A DNA stretch of 64,000 nt from Bacillota bacterium (lineage in GTDB: Bacteria > Bacillota > UBA4882 > UBA8346): NCBI GenBank assembly GCA_023400055.1, contig JAEXFN010000053.1:62001-126000 (forward strand), given 5' to 3'. The notes beneath the pieces were generated by a model. The model was not told where the DNA came from, searched no databases, and saw only the letters and a program-made list of their open reading frames with translations. Shown piece by piece: positions 1-8,635 of the stretch; the first letter of the stretch is position 1; each line of letters starts with the position of its first letter. A program made the position numbers and the translations under genes.

Positions 1-1
1 C

Positions 2-196
2 GAGATGAACTGCGCCGCCATTTATATCGTCGGAGCCTACGAACCGGGATATGCGCGGGGCATGGGCATGAAGACCCGGGCCACTTTCGAAGAGGCCTTA
101 AAAGACGCCGCCAAGTACGTAGGGGATCGGCCGGACATTCTGGCGCTGCCGAAGACCTTCAAATTGGCAGCGGTGCACCTCGGCATGAAGGAGTAA
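2..196 (+). CDS. C-terminal end of a LarA-like (DUF2088) protein, cut by the window edge
   Basis: The reading frame is open to the left edge, so only about 64 C-terminal residues are seen. The stretch IYIVGAYEPGYARGMGMK, followed by a helix with EEALKDAAKYVGDRP and LALP, resembles the C-terminal half of nickel-dependent lactate racemase (LarA) family proteins, where an EALxxA helix precedes a conserved proline-containing strand. The stop lies 3 bp before the start of the TauE/SafE exporter, so the two are probably co-transcribed. Family assignment rests on a short fragment and is tentative. Confidence 0.45.
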   Translation, partial: EMNCAAIYIVGAYEPGYARGMGMKTRATFEEALKDAAKYVGDRPDILALPKTFKLAAVHLGMKE

Positions 197-199
197 GTC

Positions 200-1111
200 A
201 TGGGACACATCCAGCTTCCGCTGGCCGGAATCGAGGTTTGGTGGCCCGGCTTAATCCTGCTGGGAGCCTTCATCGGCATCCTGACCGGGCTGTTCGGGGT
301 CGGCGGCGGTTTTTTGCTCACGCCCTGTCTGAAGATTTTTTTTGGCATCCCGTATCCGATCGCGGTCGGCAGCGGGCTGGCCCAGATCTTTTTGGCCGGC
401 GCCTATTCCACCTGGAAACACGCTAAGAATGGCCATATCGACCTGCGCATGGGATTGATCCTGGGCGGTGGCGCCCTGGTCGGGACGGATATCGGGGTCG
501 AGCTTTTGAAAATGCTGGGGACCGGCGGAACGGTCCATTTGAATGCCAGAGCTTTCACGGTATCCGATCTGGTGATGACCGGCTTGTTTTTGGTGTTGAT
601 GACGGCGACGACAATTTATATCGCCTATGAGACATCCCGTTGCAACGGCGACGAGGAAGCCTCGGCCATCGCCCAAAATTTGCAAGGTTGCCGGGTGCCG
701 CCGCGACTCGCTTTTCCCAAGTCAAAGATTGACTCGTTGAGTTTGTGGTTCCCGCTCATCATCAGTTTTTTGGTGGGGATTCTCACTGGGATGCTCGGCG
801 TCGGTGGCGGCTTCATTAATTTTCCGTTATTGGTTTATGTGATCGGGGTCCCGACCTATGTGGCGGTAGGCACCAGCGCGTTTCAGATCTTGTTTTCCTC
901 GGGCTACGGGGCGTTGCGCCATGCGTTGCAAGGCCATGTCGAGTGGTTGCTGGTGTTGCTGCTGCTGGTCGGTTCGTTGGCTGGAGTGCGGTTCGGTGTT
1001 TATCTTTCCGGCCTTTGGGGTGGCCGGAAGCTGCGCAAATATTTCGCTTGGGTGATTGGATTGGGAATCGCCGTGATCGTTTGGGATTTGGCCCGTAAGA
1101 TTTGGTTTTAA
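200..1111 (+). CDS. TauE/SafE family anion exporter/permease
   Basis: A 303-residue polytopic membrane protein built from two related halves, each opening with the family hallmark: GLFGVGGGFLLTPCL near residue 31 and GMLGVGGGFINFPLL near residue 200. The TauE/SafE family moves sulfite, sulfoacetate or other small organic anions across the cytoplasmic membrane. A hydrophilic loop at about residues 145-180 separates the halves. It starts 3 bp after the LarA-like gene and is followed by a good terminator, so it ends that operon. The substrate cannot be read from sequence; an organic acid handled by the upstream enzyme is a reasonable guess. Confidence 0.85.
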   Translation: MGHIQLPLAGIEVWWPGLILLGAFIGILTGLFGVGGGFLLTPCLKIFFGIPYPIAVGSGLAQIFLAGAYSTWKHAKNGHIDLRMGLILGGGALVGTDIGVELLKMLGTGGTVHLNARAFTVSDLVMTGLFLVLMTATTIYIAYETSRCNGDEEASAIAQNLQGCRVPPRLAFPKSKIDSLSLWFPLIISFLVGILTGMLGVGGGFINFPLLVYVIGVPTYVAVGTSAFQILFSSGYGALRHALQGHVEWLLVLLLLVGSLAGVRFGVYLSGLWGGRKLRKYFAWVIGLGIAVIVWDLARKIWF

Positions 1112-1155
1112 AACAAGCCTTAACTACGCGATACATATCATCGTAAGCTCAGTTG

Positions 1156-1180
1156 GACCGGCTTTTGCCGGTCTTTTTTC
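1156..1180 (+). terminator. Rho-independent terminator after the TauE/SafE gene
   Basis: A perfect 7-bp stem GACCGGC/GCCGGTC with a TTTT loop is followed by six T residues. Confidence 0.9.
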
Positions 1181-1351
1181 ATTGGTGAAGCTTTTATTTA
1201 AAAGCGGGGAATCATCTTCCCGGCGCATCGCCGATCGTAAAATATTTCTTAAATTTCATCTGGTGCTCGCTTTTTTAGCTTTGGTGTCCATCGTTGCTAT
1301 TGGCCGACTGTCCATGATAACGCTTTCAAAAAAGTATGAAAATAGTTACAA

Positions 1352-1380
1352 CTTACGTGAATATCAAGTATCGATATAAT
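1352..1380 (+). promoter_or_regulatory. Probable sigma-A-type promoter of the NitT/TauT ABC operon
   Basis: A consensus -10 TATAAT lies at 1375-1380 in an AT-rich stretch, with a weak -35 (CTTACG, 1352-1357) at 17-bp spacing. It sits about 95 bp ahead of the permease start and after the terminator of the previous operon. Confidence 0.5.
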
Positions 1381-1473
1381 GAAATTGATGTTAAGCTATC
1401 CTTTCGCAGGTTGGTTTAGCATTGAAACGATTTATCCCCCGGCTTTTAATCAGCACGAATAGGAGTGAAGATT

Positions 1474-2292
1474 TTGGCAAAATCAATGAATCCGACGGCC
1501 GGACAGGCTCCGGCGCAATCCGCTCCCGCGAAAAACGGCGTTTCCAGCTTGATGCTGAATGTCTTGGCGATCGTGATCTTTTTCGGGATCTGGATCCTGT
1601 ACACCGCGGTGATCGCTCCCAAGAATTTTCTGGTCCCCAGCCCGTTCCAGGTGATCCAGGTGGGAGTGGAAAAATGGCGGTCCGGCCTGTTGCCGCAGCA
1701 TATCCTCGCCAGTCTCTACCGGGTCTTTACCGCTTTTTGCCTGGCGATGGCCGCCGGGATCCTGGTCGGATTCCTGATGGGATGGTACCGGGTCATTCGC
1801 GGCGTAATCGAGCCGTTTGTGCAATTCTTCCGGATGATTCCGGCGATCGCCCTGATTCCGCTGTTCATCCTGTATGTGGGGATCGGCGAAACCTCGAAGA
1901 TCATCGTTATCTGGCTGTCGGCCTTTTTAACCATCGTGATCACGGTTTATCAAGGGATCACCAATATCGATCCCAATCTGATCAAGGCGGCCCGGGTCTT
2001 GGGGGCCAAGAATTATGACATCTTCCGGCATATCGCGATCCCCGCCTCCTTCCCGTATATCCTGGTCGCGGCAAGGCTGGGTTCGGCGGCCAGCTGGACC
2101 ACGTTGGTCGCCTCGGAATTGATCGCCGCTTCGCGGGGGTTGGGTTTCATGGTCACCGAGGCCGGGACCTACTTCCAACCGTCCGTGATGTATCTGGGGA
2201 TCATTCTGATCGGCGCTCTGGGTCTGATCATGGATAAGGTCATCCTGTACCTGGAGAAAAAACTGGCCAGTTGGCAGGAGAAGGTGGCATAA
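1474..2292 (+). CDS. NitT/TauT-type ABC transporter permease (SsuC/TauC-like)
   Basis: About 272 residues with six predicted membrane segments. The cytoplasmic coupling (EAA) loop is visible near residue 170 (AARVLGAKNYDIFRHIAIP). This is the BPD_transp_1 permease type of the nitrate/sulfonate/taurine family. An AGGAG ribosome site at 1461 overlaps a possible GTG start at 1465, so TTG at 1474 is the better start. The stop overlaps the ATPase start by one base (TAATG), indicating translational coupling. It forms an importer with the following ATPase and binding proteins; the substrate (sulfonate, nitrate, thiamin precursor or similar) is not determinable. Confidence 0.88.
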   Translation: MAKSMNPTAGQAPAQSAPAKNGVSSLMLNVLAIVIFFGIWILYTAVIAPKNFLVPSPFQVIQVGVEKWRSGLLPQHILASLYRVFTAFCLAMAAGILVGFLMGWYRVIRGVIEPFVQFFRMIPAIALIPLFILYVGIGETSKIIVIWLSAFLTIVITVYQGITNIDPNLIKAARVLGAKNYDIFRHIAIPASFPYILVAARLGSAASWTTLVASELIAASRGLGFMVTEAGTYFQPSVMYLGIILIGALGLIMDKVILYLEKKLASWQEKVA

Positions 2293-3080
2293 TGAACAAC
2301 CCGGTAAAAATCGCGATTGAGGGAGTTTCCAAGGTATATCAGGGCCGGATCGGGCCGGTGGTGGCATTGGACGAGGTGCGGCTGGACATTTACGCGCAGG
2401 AATTTATCACCGTGGTCGGGCCGAGCGGCTGTGGCAAGACCACCCTGTTAAATATTCTGGCCGGTTTGGAGCAACCTTCCACCGGGCGGGCGCTGATCGA
2501 CGGAGAGCCGATCACCGGGCCGTCACCGACCCGCGGCGTCATCTTCCAGCAGTATGCGCTGTTTCCCTGGATGACGGTGCGGCAGAACGTGGAGTTCGGC
2601 CCGATGCTGCAAAAGCTGCCCGCCGGGGAGCGGCGGCAATTGGCCGAACATTATCTGACGCTGGTCGGGTTGAACGGTTTCGAAAACGCCTACCCCAAGG
2701 AGTTATCCGGCGGCATGAAACAGCGGACGGCCATCGCCCGCGCCTACGCCGCCAATCCCGAGGTCCTGTTGATGGATGAGCCCTTCGGAGCGGTGGACGC
2801 CCAGACCCGGGTGATGCTGCAGGAGGAGCTGATGGCCACCTGGTCGCGGGAGAAAAAGACGGTCTTTTTCATCACCCATGATGTCGAGGAAGCGATCTAT
2901 CTGGGCAGCCGGATCCTGGTGATGTCGGCCCGCCCCGGCCGGATCCGGGAGATCATTCCCAATACCATCGCCTATCCGCGGGCCTACGACGTGAAATTCA
3001 CGGCCGAATTCGGCCAACTGAAGCAGCATATCTGGGAATTGGTTTACGAAGAGTATCACAAGAAACAACCGGCCGGGTAA
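2292..3080 (+). CDS. NitT/TauT-type ABC transporter ATPase (SsuB/TauB-like)
   Basis: A 262-residue nucleotide-binding subunit. Walker A GPSGCGKTT lies near residue 44, the signature LSGGMKQR near 142, Walker B VLLMDEPF near 162, and the switch histidine in FFITHDVEEA near 195. TRGVIFQQYALFPWM carries the Q-loop and is typical of the sulfonate/nitrate subfamily. ATG 2292 is preferred over an in-frame TTG at 2271 because it has AGGAGAAGG upstream and overlaps the permease stop. It energises the adjacent permease on the cytoplasmic face. Confidence 0.93.
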   Translation: MNNPVKIAIEGVSKVYQGRIGPVVALDEVRLDIYAQEFITVVGPSGCGKTTLLNILAGLEQPSTGRALIDGEPITGPSPTRGVIFQQYALFPWMTVRQNVEFGPMLQKLPAGERRQLAEHYLTLVGLNGFENAYPKELSGGMKQRTAIARAYAANPEVLLMDEPFGAVDAQTRVMLQEELMATWSREKKTVFFITHDVEEAIYLGSRILVMSARPGRIREIIPNTIAYPRAYDVKFTAEFGQLKQHIWELVYEEYHKKQPAG

Positions 3081-3164
3081 GGCAAGGAGGTGGGCAGCGC
3101 TAAAAATACCGGCACGCCCGACGGGGCGTTGCAATTTGAAATCAATCATCCGGGAGGTATGAAA

Positions 3165-4154
3165 ATGAAGAAACAACTTATTTTCGTCGCTTTATTGGTA
3201 TTGAGCCTGGTTATCGCCTCGGTTTCCCTGGCGGCCGATAATCTGACGCCGATCAGGATCGCCTATCACGGCAACATCGGCGGCGCGTCCCTGGTCTCCA
3301 TCGCTCAGGAGAAGGGCTACTTCAAACAGGAGGGTCTGAACCCGCAGTTCGTCCGCTTCACCGCCGGCCCGCCGGAGATCGCCGCGATGCTCTCGGGCAA
3401 TCTCGATATCGGCTATATCGGGCCCGGCGCCATGTTCATCGTCATGGAGGGGCAGGTCAACTACATCGCGGTGGATTCCATCGCCACCGGCGATATGATC
3501 TACGGCTACCCCGGCCGCGGCATTAAGAAAGTCAAGGATCTGGTCGGCAAGAAGATCGGCATCGCCCTGGGGACGTCTCAGGAGATGCTGCTGCGGGTCG
3601 CTTTGAAGCTCAATAAGCTCAGCATCGACAAGGTCCAGGTGATCCCGATGTCGCCGGAGAATCAGGTGGCCGCCTTCAGCACCGGCCAGTTGGACGCCGT
3701 GGCGACCTACAGCCCTTACACGGTGCAGATCAAGAACATGATGCCCAACGTGGATCTGGTTCTGACCTCTAAGAATCTCTATCCGAAATTCACCTTCCCC
3801 CAAGGCTGGCTCGCCAACAAGGAATTTATGAAGAAGAATCCGCAAGCGGTCCGCAGCTTCCTGCGGGCGATCATGCGGGCCAACAACGACCGGGTCAAAG
3901 CCAGCGATTTCCTGGTGCCCATCACCAGCAAATTCTCGGAGATCCCCGTCGATCTCTTGCAACAAGATCTCTCCGCGATGACGGTGCTCTCCACCCCGCA
4001 ACTGCGCAAGGCGTTCAGCAACGGGACGGTCGAGAAATGGCTGAATACCTTGAACGAGCTGTTCGTGGACATCGGCCGGTTGAAGGGCCCGATTCCGACT
4101 GCCCAGTATCTGGATAAGAGTTTCTTCCTCGACGCCACCAAGAATCTGAAATAA
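3165..4154 (+). CDS. NitT/TauT-type ABC substrate-binding protein
   Basis: About 329 residues, starting at ATG 3165 with GGGAGG seven bases upstream; upstream in-frame starts lack this and would spoil the signal peptide. The N-terminus (MKKQLIFVALLVLS... to VSLAADN) is a classic cleavable signal peptide with no lipobox cysteine. The mature part has the NMT1/SsuA-like fold: IRIAYHGNIGGASLVSIA, the GYFKQEGL motif, then IGYIGPG and VGKKIGIALGTS. It is the extracytoplasmic receptor of the importer encoded just upstream. A paralogue (4619-5632) lies downstream. Confidence 0.88.
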   Translation: MKKQLIFVALLVLSLVIASVSLAADNLTPIRIAYHGNIGGASLVSIAQEKGYFKQEGLNPQFVRFTAGPPEIAAMLSGNLDIGYIGPGAMFIVMEGQVNYIAVDSIATGDMIYGYPGRGIKKVKDLVGKKIGIALGTSQEMLLRVALKLNKLSIDKVQVIPMSPENQVAAFSTGQLDAVATYSPYTVQIKNMMPNVDLVLTSKNLYPKFTFPQGWLANKEFMKKNPQAVRSFLRAIMRANNDRVKASDFLVPITSKFSEIPVDLLQQDLSAMTVLSTPQLRKAFSNGTVEKWLNTLNELFVDIGRLKGPIPTAQYLDKSFFLDATKNLK

Positions 4155-4169
4155 AAGGGACGCGTCCGT

Positions 4170-4209
4170 CTTCCCGGCCGGTTTGGTTCTGGCCGGGAAG
4201 ATCGTTTTT
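4170..4209 (+). terminator. Rho-independent terminator of the ABC operon
   Basis: A 10-bp perfect stem CTTCCCGGCC/GGCCGGGAAG (4170-4179 with 4191-4200) is followed by ATCGTTTTT. Confidence 0.88.
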
Positions 4210-4301
4210 CATTCGTAAAAGGGCCGGTTGCTATTTCACATCCGTTCGATGAGGGTGTGAAATATCGTCGTTTCTGTTGAAATTGCGCGCACGGAAATTA
4301 C

Positions 4302-4508
4302 TTAAAGAGCCTGTTCAAAAAGGTCGGAATAACGAAAACGAACTCACCCATCTAGCTTCCCTCTCTTTTTTGAAAGAGAGGGAAGAAAGCCGATTCATCG
4401 AAGGGATTTATGGGCGGCGAAGTATAAGGTTACCCTCTCTTTCCAAAAAAGAGAGGGCAAGGGTGAGTTGGTGTTTGATTTTTGACCCCTTTTTGAACAG
4501 ACTCTTAA
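4302..4508. mobile_element. MITE-like palindromic insertion element of about 207 bp
   Basis: The ends form an imperfect terminal inverted repeat: TTAAAGAGCCTGTTCAAAAA at the left, and the reverse complement of TTTTTGAACAGACTCTTAA at the right. Inside, a second inverted pair (AACTCACCCATCTAGC with a matching GGGTGAGTT) and two short hairpins of CCCTCTC...GAGAGGG type make the whole element fold on itself. No transposase is encoded; the short frame across it is not gene-like. It sits between the terminator of the ABC operon and the second binding-protein gene. Non-autonomous transposon identity is inferred from this architecture. Confidence 0.6.
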
Positions 4509-4618
4509 AGAAAGTTACGGACATTCCCGGAAAAAATGCTGGGGATGCAGGATAATGGACGGCGAATCCGAAAAGATTACATTCAGTCCTCAGCTCGCCG
4601 AGAAAAAGGAGCCTGCCA

Positions 4619-5632
4619 ATGAAGGACCGGAATCCCTCCTTTTATCAGCTGTCCCTGATCAGCTTCGCGGCCGCCCTGCTTTTGGTGGGCATCAGTCTGA
4701 TCGTTCTGAACTCCGCGGGCGGTTCGCAACTGTTGCGCATCGCCTATCACCCCGATCTGCACAGCGCGGGAATCCTGGTGCTGGCGGAAGAGAAGGGTTT
4801 TTTCAAGGACGAGGGACTCCGGGTCGAGCTGGTCAAGTTCTTGAGCGGTCCGCCGGAGGTTCAGGCGATGGCCTCCGGCGACATCGATATCGCCTATTTG
4901 GGCATGGGCGCCCACTTCTACGCGGCCCAGGACCGCTGCCGGATTTTGGCCATCGACAGCTTTAACCTGGGCGACATGGTCATCGCCCGCCGCGATTCGG
5001 GCATCCGGCGGCTGGGCGACTTGCGCGGCAAACGGGTCGGCGTGCCGCAGGGCACTTCCGGCGAGATGATCCTGAATCTGGCCCTGGACCAGGCCAGGAT
5101 CCGGCCGGAAGAAGTCGGGATCGTCAACATGGACGTGGCGGGAGCGGTGGCGGCCTTTGTGGCCGGCAAGGTCGACGCGGTGGCGCTGTGGAGCCCTTAT
5201 ACCACCGAGATCGAGCGGCAGCTGGGCCAGGAGAAGGTCGTTTTGCTGGCGGACAACCGCCAGTTCATTCCGGAGTACGCCTTCATCAATAGTTGGGTGA
5301 CCACCGAGCGCTTTTTAAAAAGCCGCCCCGCCCTGGCCGTCAAATTCATGCGGGTTTGGGCCCGGGCCAACGATTACCGCTATCACCACCTGGCGGAGAC
5401 CGTCCGGCTGACCTCCCAATTTACCCAGGTGCCCGAGAAATCGCTGCGGGTGATGGTGCATCAGACCCAGTGGCTGGAGTCGCGCGCTATCAAAAACTAC
5501 TTCGAGAACGGCACGGCCGCCCAGTGGTATGAGAATCAAGAGCGGATGTTCGTCAAGACCGGCCGGCTGCCGCGGGTGGTGGACGCGCGGCGTTTCCTGC
5601 GGCCCGGGCCGTTGCTGGAGGCGCTGCGCTAG
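4619..5632 (+). CDS. Second, membrane-anchored NitT/TauT-type substrate-binding protein
   Basis: A 337-residue paralogue of the 3165-4154 protein: IRIAYH/LRIAYHPDLHSAGIL, EKGFFKDEGLRVELVKF, SGPPEVQAMASGDIDIAYLGMG and VGVPQGTSGEM all align. It begins with a single hydrophobic helix (about residues 12-32) with no clear signal-peptidase site, so it may stay anchored in the membrane. The ribosome site AAAGGAG lies 6-13 bases before ATG. It is separated from the first transporter operon by a terminator and the MITE-like element, so it is probably expressed separately. It may feed the same permease with another ligand, or act as a sensor for the convergent two-component system. Confidence 0.85.
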   Translation: MKDRNPSFYQLSLISFAAALLLVGISLIVLNSAGGSQLLRIAYHPDLHSAGILVLAEEKGFFKDEGLRVELVKFLSGPPEVQAMASGDIDIAYLGMGAHFYAAQDRCRILAIDSFNLGDMVIARRDSGIRRLGDLRGKRVGVPQGTSGEMILNLALDQARIRPEEVGIVNMDVAGAVAAFVAGKVDAVALWSPYTTEIERQLGQEKVVLLADNRQFIPEYAFINSWVTTERFLKSRPALAVKFMRVWARANDYRYHHLAETVRLTSQFTQVPEKSLRVMVHQTQWLESRAIKNYFENGTAAQWYENQERMFVKTGRLPRVVDARRFLRPGPLLEALR

Positions 5633-5778
5633 CTTCCCCGTCCGTCCCGGGCCAGCGGCGCCATTACCCGTCGCTCAGAGGTTCTTCAGTTGATGGGATG
5701 ACCGCAAGGACAGGATAAGCGGAGACTTGCCGATGGCTCGGAAAAGCGCCGCTTTTTTTGGAAATAGTTCGCCTAAGG

Positions 5779-6009
5779 CTCGAGAAAGCAGGGATGGTTC
5801 TTGGGCAAGCTCGCCCGAGGCTTGGGACGGCTTGCCCAACGTTTGGGAATGCTTCCCCAAGGCTTGGGAAACCTTGCCCAAGACCCGGGAATGCTTGCCC
5901 AACCTTTGGGCGACCTTCCCCAAACCTTGGGCATCCTTGCCCAACCTTTGAGCATCCTTTCCCAAGCTTTGGGACAGCTTGCCCAAGCCCTGGGACGGCC
6001 CACCCGGAA
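5779..6009. repeat. Array A: about 11 degenerate 21-bp repeats with palindromic CCCAAG/CTTGGG cores
   Basis: The core TTGGG (or CCGGG, TTGAG, CTGGG) recurs at 5800, 5821, 5842, 5863, 5884, 5905, 5926, 5947, 5968 and 5989, an exact 21-bp step over ten units, with a weaker unit at 5779. Each unit reads roughly CTTGGGAATGCTTGCCCAA, so neighbouring units create CCCAAG-n-CTTGGG dyads. Frames are open on both strands. The minus frame reads as heptads (SQSLGKD, AQRLGKD, AQGLGKV, SQALGKH). It lies between two convergent genes. Whether it is coding, structural or regulatory is unknown. Confidence 0.85.
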
Positions 6010-6049
6010 GTCGGGCGGGTCTTCTCAAGCCGCGGACGGGGAAGAAGCC

Positions 6050-6748
6050 TCAGTCGTTCTGATAATGATAGAAGAGATCGTTCAGATTCAATTCCTTGAT
6101 CAGATGGACCACTTCTTTGGTGCGCTTCTTATTGAACTTTTTGAGCAGCATGTTGATCTGGGACTTGACGGTGGACAGCTCGACCTGGCGGGTCTCGGCG
6201 ATCTCCGCCGGGCGCATCCCTTGCAGCAGCAGATTGAGGATCTCTTTCTCCGACGGCGTCAGTTGGGAGAGAAGATAGACCGATTGCAGCAGGTTGCTTT
6301 CGTTCTTGCGGATGCGCGAGAACTCGTTGCGGATCTTGGCGGCGACCTCGGGCCGGATCGGCGAATGCCCCTGATAGGCCAGGCGGATGGCGGCGATGAT
6401 CTCCTCGGCCGGACTCGACTTCAGCACATAATCCACCGCACCGTTCTCAAAGGCGCTGAAGACCGTCTCGTCATCCTCGTGGACGGTCAGAAAGACGATC
6501 TTCACCCCCGGCTGGGCGGCCAGGATCTGCTGGGCGGCGATGATGCCGTCGTGCTTATGATCCATCTCGATATCCATCAGCACCACCTGGGGCCGGTGTT
6601 CGGCCGCCAGTTGCACCGCTTGCCTGCCGTTGGCGGCGGTGGCCACCGTCTGCAGATCCGGCTGCTGGTCGACGATGGCCGCGAAATGTTCCCGGAATAC
6701 CTCCAGATCCTCGGCCACCATCACCCGGATGGGAACGGTCTCGCTCAT
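6050..6748 (-). CDS. NarL/LuxR-family response regulator
   Basis: About 232 residues starting at ATG 6748, chosen because AAGGAGGGATTCCCG precedes it; the longer frame upstream has no ribosome site. The receiver domain begins PIRVMVAEDLEVF with the acidic pair near residues 13-14 and phospho-acceptor D59 in VVLMDIEM. The C-terminal LuxR-type helix-turn-helix is LTPSEKEILNLLLQGM then LSTVKSQINMLLKKF. It lies 129 bp downstream of the sensor kinase on the same strand. Convergence with the second binding protein suggests, but does not prove, that the pair controls the NitT/TauT-type uptake genes. Confidence 0.9.
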   Translation of the reverse strand: MSETVPIRVMVAEDLEVFREHFAAIVDQQPDLQTVATAANGRQAVQLAAEHRPQVVLMDIEMDHKHDGIIAAQQILAAQPGVKIVFLTVHEDDETVFSAFENGAVDYVLKSSPAEEIIAAIRLAYQGHSPIRPEVAAKIRNEFSRIRKNESNLLQSVYLLSQLTPSEKEILNLLLQGMRPAEIAETRQVELSTVKSQINMLLKKFNKKRTKEVVHLIKELNLNDLFYHYQND

Positions 6749-6877
6749 CGGGAATCCCTCCTTGAACGCGCTGGATTTCAAAGCATCGCTATCATTCATA
6801 TTCGCGGCGGCCGGCCGTTTCCAATTTAACGGCTTTACGCCCGTCGCTTGATATGGGATCAAACTGTTCCGTTCCCG

Positions 6878-8392
6878 CTAAGCGTCGGCCGGATTGACCG
6901 GACCGACCGAGTAGACGGGCAGGAAAATATCGAACTGGCTGCCCTGACCCACTTGGCTGCTGACCAGAATATGGCCGAAATGACCCTGCACGATCTGTTT
7001 GGCGTAGGATAAGCCGACGCCCCAGTTCTTGGTGCTGTTCTTGCTGGTGAAGAAGGGGTCGAAGATCTGCTGCAACTGTTCTTTGGCGATGCCCGAACCG
7101 TTGTCGCTGATCCGGATCACGCACCACCGTTCCTCGACATAGGAACGGATCGTCACCCGGCCGGGCTGCTCGGCGGGAATGGCCTCGAAGGCGTTGATCA
7201 AGATATTGGCCAGCGTTTCGCCGAGGTGGAAGGCGTCGGCCAGCAACAGGCATTCGTCGTCCACCTGACTTTCCAGCCGGATGTGCCCCGGGACCGCCTT
7301 GATCTTTTGCACCGTATTCTGCACCAGCTCGGTATTGCGCAGCGGCCGCAACTCCAGCGAGGAAGTCTTGAAGGATTGATAGAGCAGATCCAGGCGCGAC
7401 AGGGTCTGCCCCACGATCTCGGCGATCTTGTCCAGGTTCTGGACCAGCTGCTCGGCGGCGGGGGCCTCTTCCGAACGGGCCAACTGGCTGGTCTGGTCCA
7501 CCAGGAGCTGCGTCATTAACAGCTGGTTCTTCATGCCGTGGGTAAAGACCCGGACGCCCATGTGCGCGGTCTTGAGTTTCCGCGCCAGCAGCAGGTCGGG
7601 CTGGCCGAACTGCTCCTGGACCTCGGTGTACTTCCAGATGGCGAAGATGCTCCAGATGGAGGTAAACCCGGTAAAACCGATCCCGATGTACCAATCGAGC
7701 GTGGTCAACGGCGGATTGAAGTTAGAGAAATCCCAGTAGAGAAAGTAATAGGTCCGAGCGTCGCTCACCTGCAGCGGGCCGAGGAAGGCCAGGTAAAAAT
7801 AGAAGGCGATCAGCGAAAAGACGCCCAGCAGAATGTGCTTGAGCCGGTTTTTGGCCCAGGGAATCGACATCCGGCGGTAGCGCCAGATCATGACGGCCAC
7901 CGCGATGACCGTGGAACCGATCACCCAGCCCCGGGTGATCAGGCTGACTACGAAAGTGGCGTCGCGATTCATCAGGCCGAGCAGCGAACGGTAGACGAGG
8001 GGGTCGTAAAACCAGAGGTTGGCGAGGGGCAGGACCGCGTTGAGCATATATTTGGGCCAGATCTCGTTAAAGGTGCGGTTATAAAAGAGCCGCAACGACA
8101 GGCCGGTCAGGCTGAAGATAAAGATGGAACGGCCGACGGTGATCAGCCGGCTGATCCAGTCGATCGAGATGGGCGAAGTAAGCAAGAATTGGCGGATCCG
8201 GTCGTCGAGAAAGAGGATCAGATTGACGTGGTAATAGAAGCCGCCGTATTTCGAGAAAAACAGGATCAACCCGGCCATGCTGAGGAACCAGCCGACCAGC
8301 ATCAGGGCCATCCAGTACGCCGACGGGTTTTTGGCCTTTACAATAAATAAAGCGATCGCCGCGATGATCAGAATTGTCAGTAAGATAACCAT
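6878..8392 (-). CDS. Membrane sensor histidine kinase with seven-helix N-terminus
   Basis: A 504-residue protein. The first 250 residues hold about seven hydrophobic segments and no recognisable extracytoplasmic sensor domain. A linker leads to a dimerisation region with H285 in FTHGMKNQ, the likely phospho-acceptor, resembling the HxxKN context of small sporulation/NatK-like kinases rather than classic HisKA. The C-terminal HATPase_c domain has an N box (GETLANILINAFEA), G1 DNGSGI, F box FDPFFTSK and G2 GVGLSYAKQIV. ATG 8392 has GAGGG upstream. It should phosphorylate the adjacent LuxR-type regulator. The signal is unknown. Confidence 0.87.
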   Translation of the reverse strand: MVILLTILIIAAIALFIVKAKNPSAYWMALMLVGWFLSMAGLILFFSKYGGFYYHVNLILFLDDRIRQFLLTSPISIDWISRLITVGRSIFIFSLTGLSLRLFYNRTFNEIWPKYMLNAVLPLANLWFYDPLVYRSLLGLMNRDATFVVSLITRGWVIGSTVIAVAVMIWRYRRMSIPWAKNRLKHILLGVFSLIAFYFYLAFLGPLQVSDARTYYFLYWDFSNFNPPLTTLDWYIGIGFTGFTSIWSIFAIWKYTEVQEQFGQPDLLLARKLKTAHMGVRVFTHGMKNQLLMTQLLVDQTSQLARSEEAPAAEQLVQNLDKIAEIVGQTLSRLDLLYQSFKTSSLELRPLRNTELVQNTVQKIKAVPGHIRLESQVDDECLLLADAFHLGETLANILINAFEAIPAEQPGRVTIRSYVEERWCVIRISDNGSGIAKEQLQQIFDPFFTSKNSTKNWGVGLSYAKQIVQGHFGHILVSSQVGQGSQFDIFLPVYSVGPVNPADA

Positions 8393-8635
8393 GTTTCCCT
8401 CATCTTTACTTTATTATAGCGAAGCCCTTTCCAAACTGCAAAACCAAACTTTTGGATAACGCCAACGCCGCGCCGGATTACGAAAGAGTGAAAATCGACG
8501 GGAAATTTGCCCGGCCAGGTTGAAGCCGCATCGAGCGCATGTTAAGATGGACTTGTTGTACCTCAGCCCTTGCCATGCCGCTGGGCATGGCTCAAAGCGT
8601 TGGCAGGGGCCATCAAAGTTCGAGAAAGGGACGCT

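Noticed and set aside
1182..1379. 65-codon frame upstream of the ABC permease
   Set aside because: It begins just beyond a terminator, has no ribosome site, and overlaps the promoter region; composition is not coding-like.
4277..4555. 92-codon frame across the MITE-like element
   Set aside because: The frame follows the palindrome of the element and has no ribosome site or recognisable protein features.
5801..6829. Long plus-strand frame over array A and the regulator
   Set aside because: It is antisense to the response-regulator gene for most of its length; only the first 70 codons cover array A.
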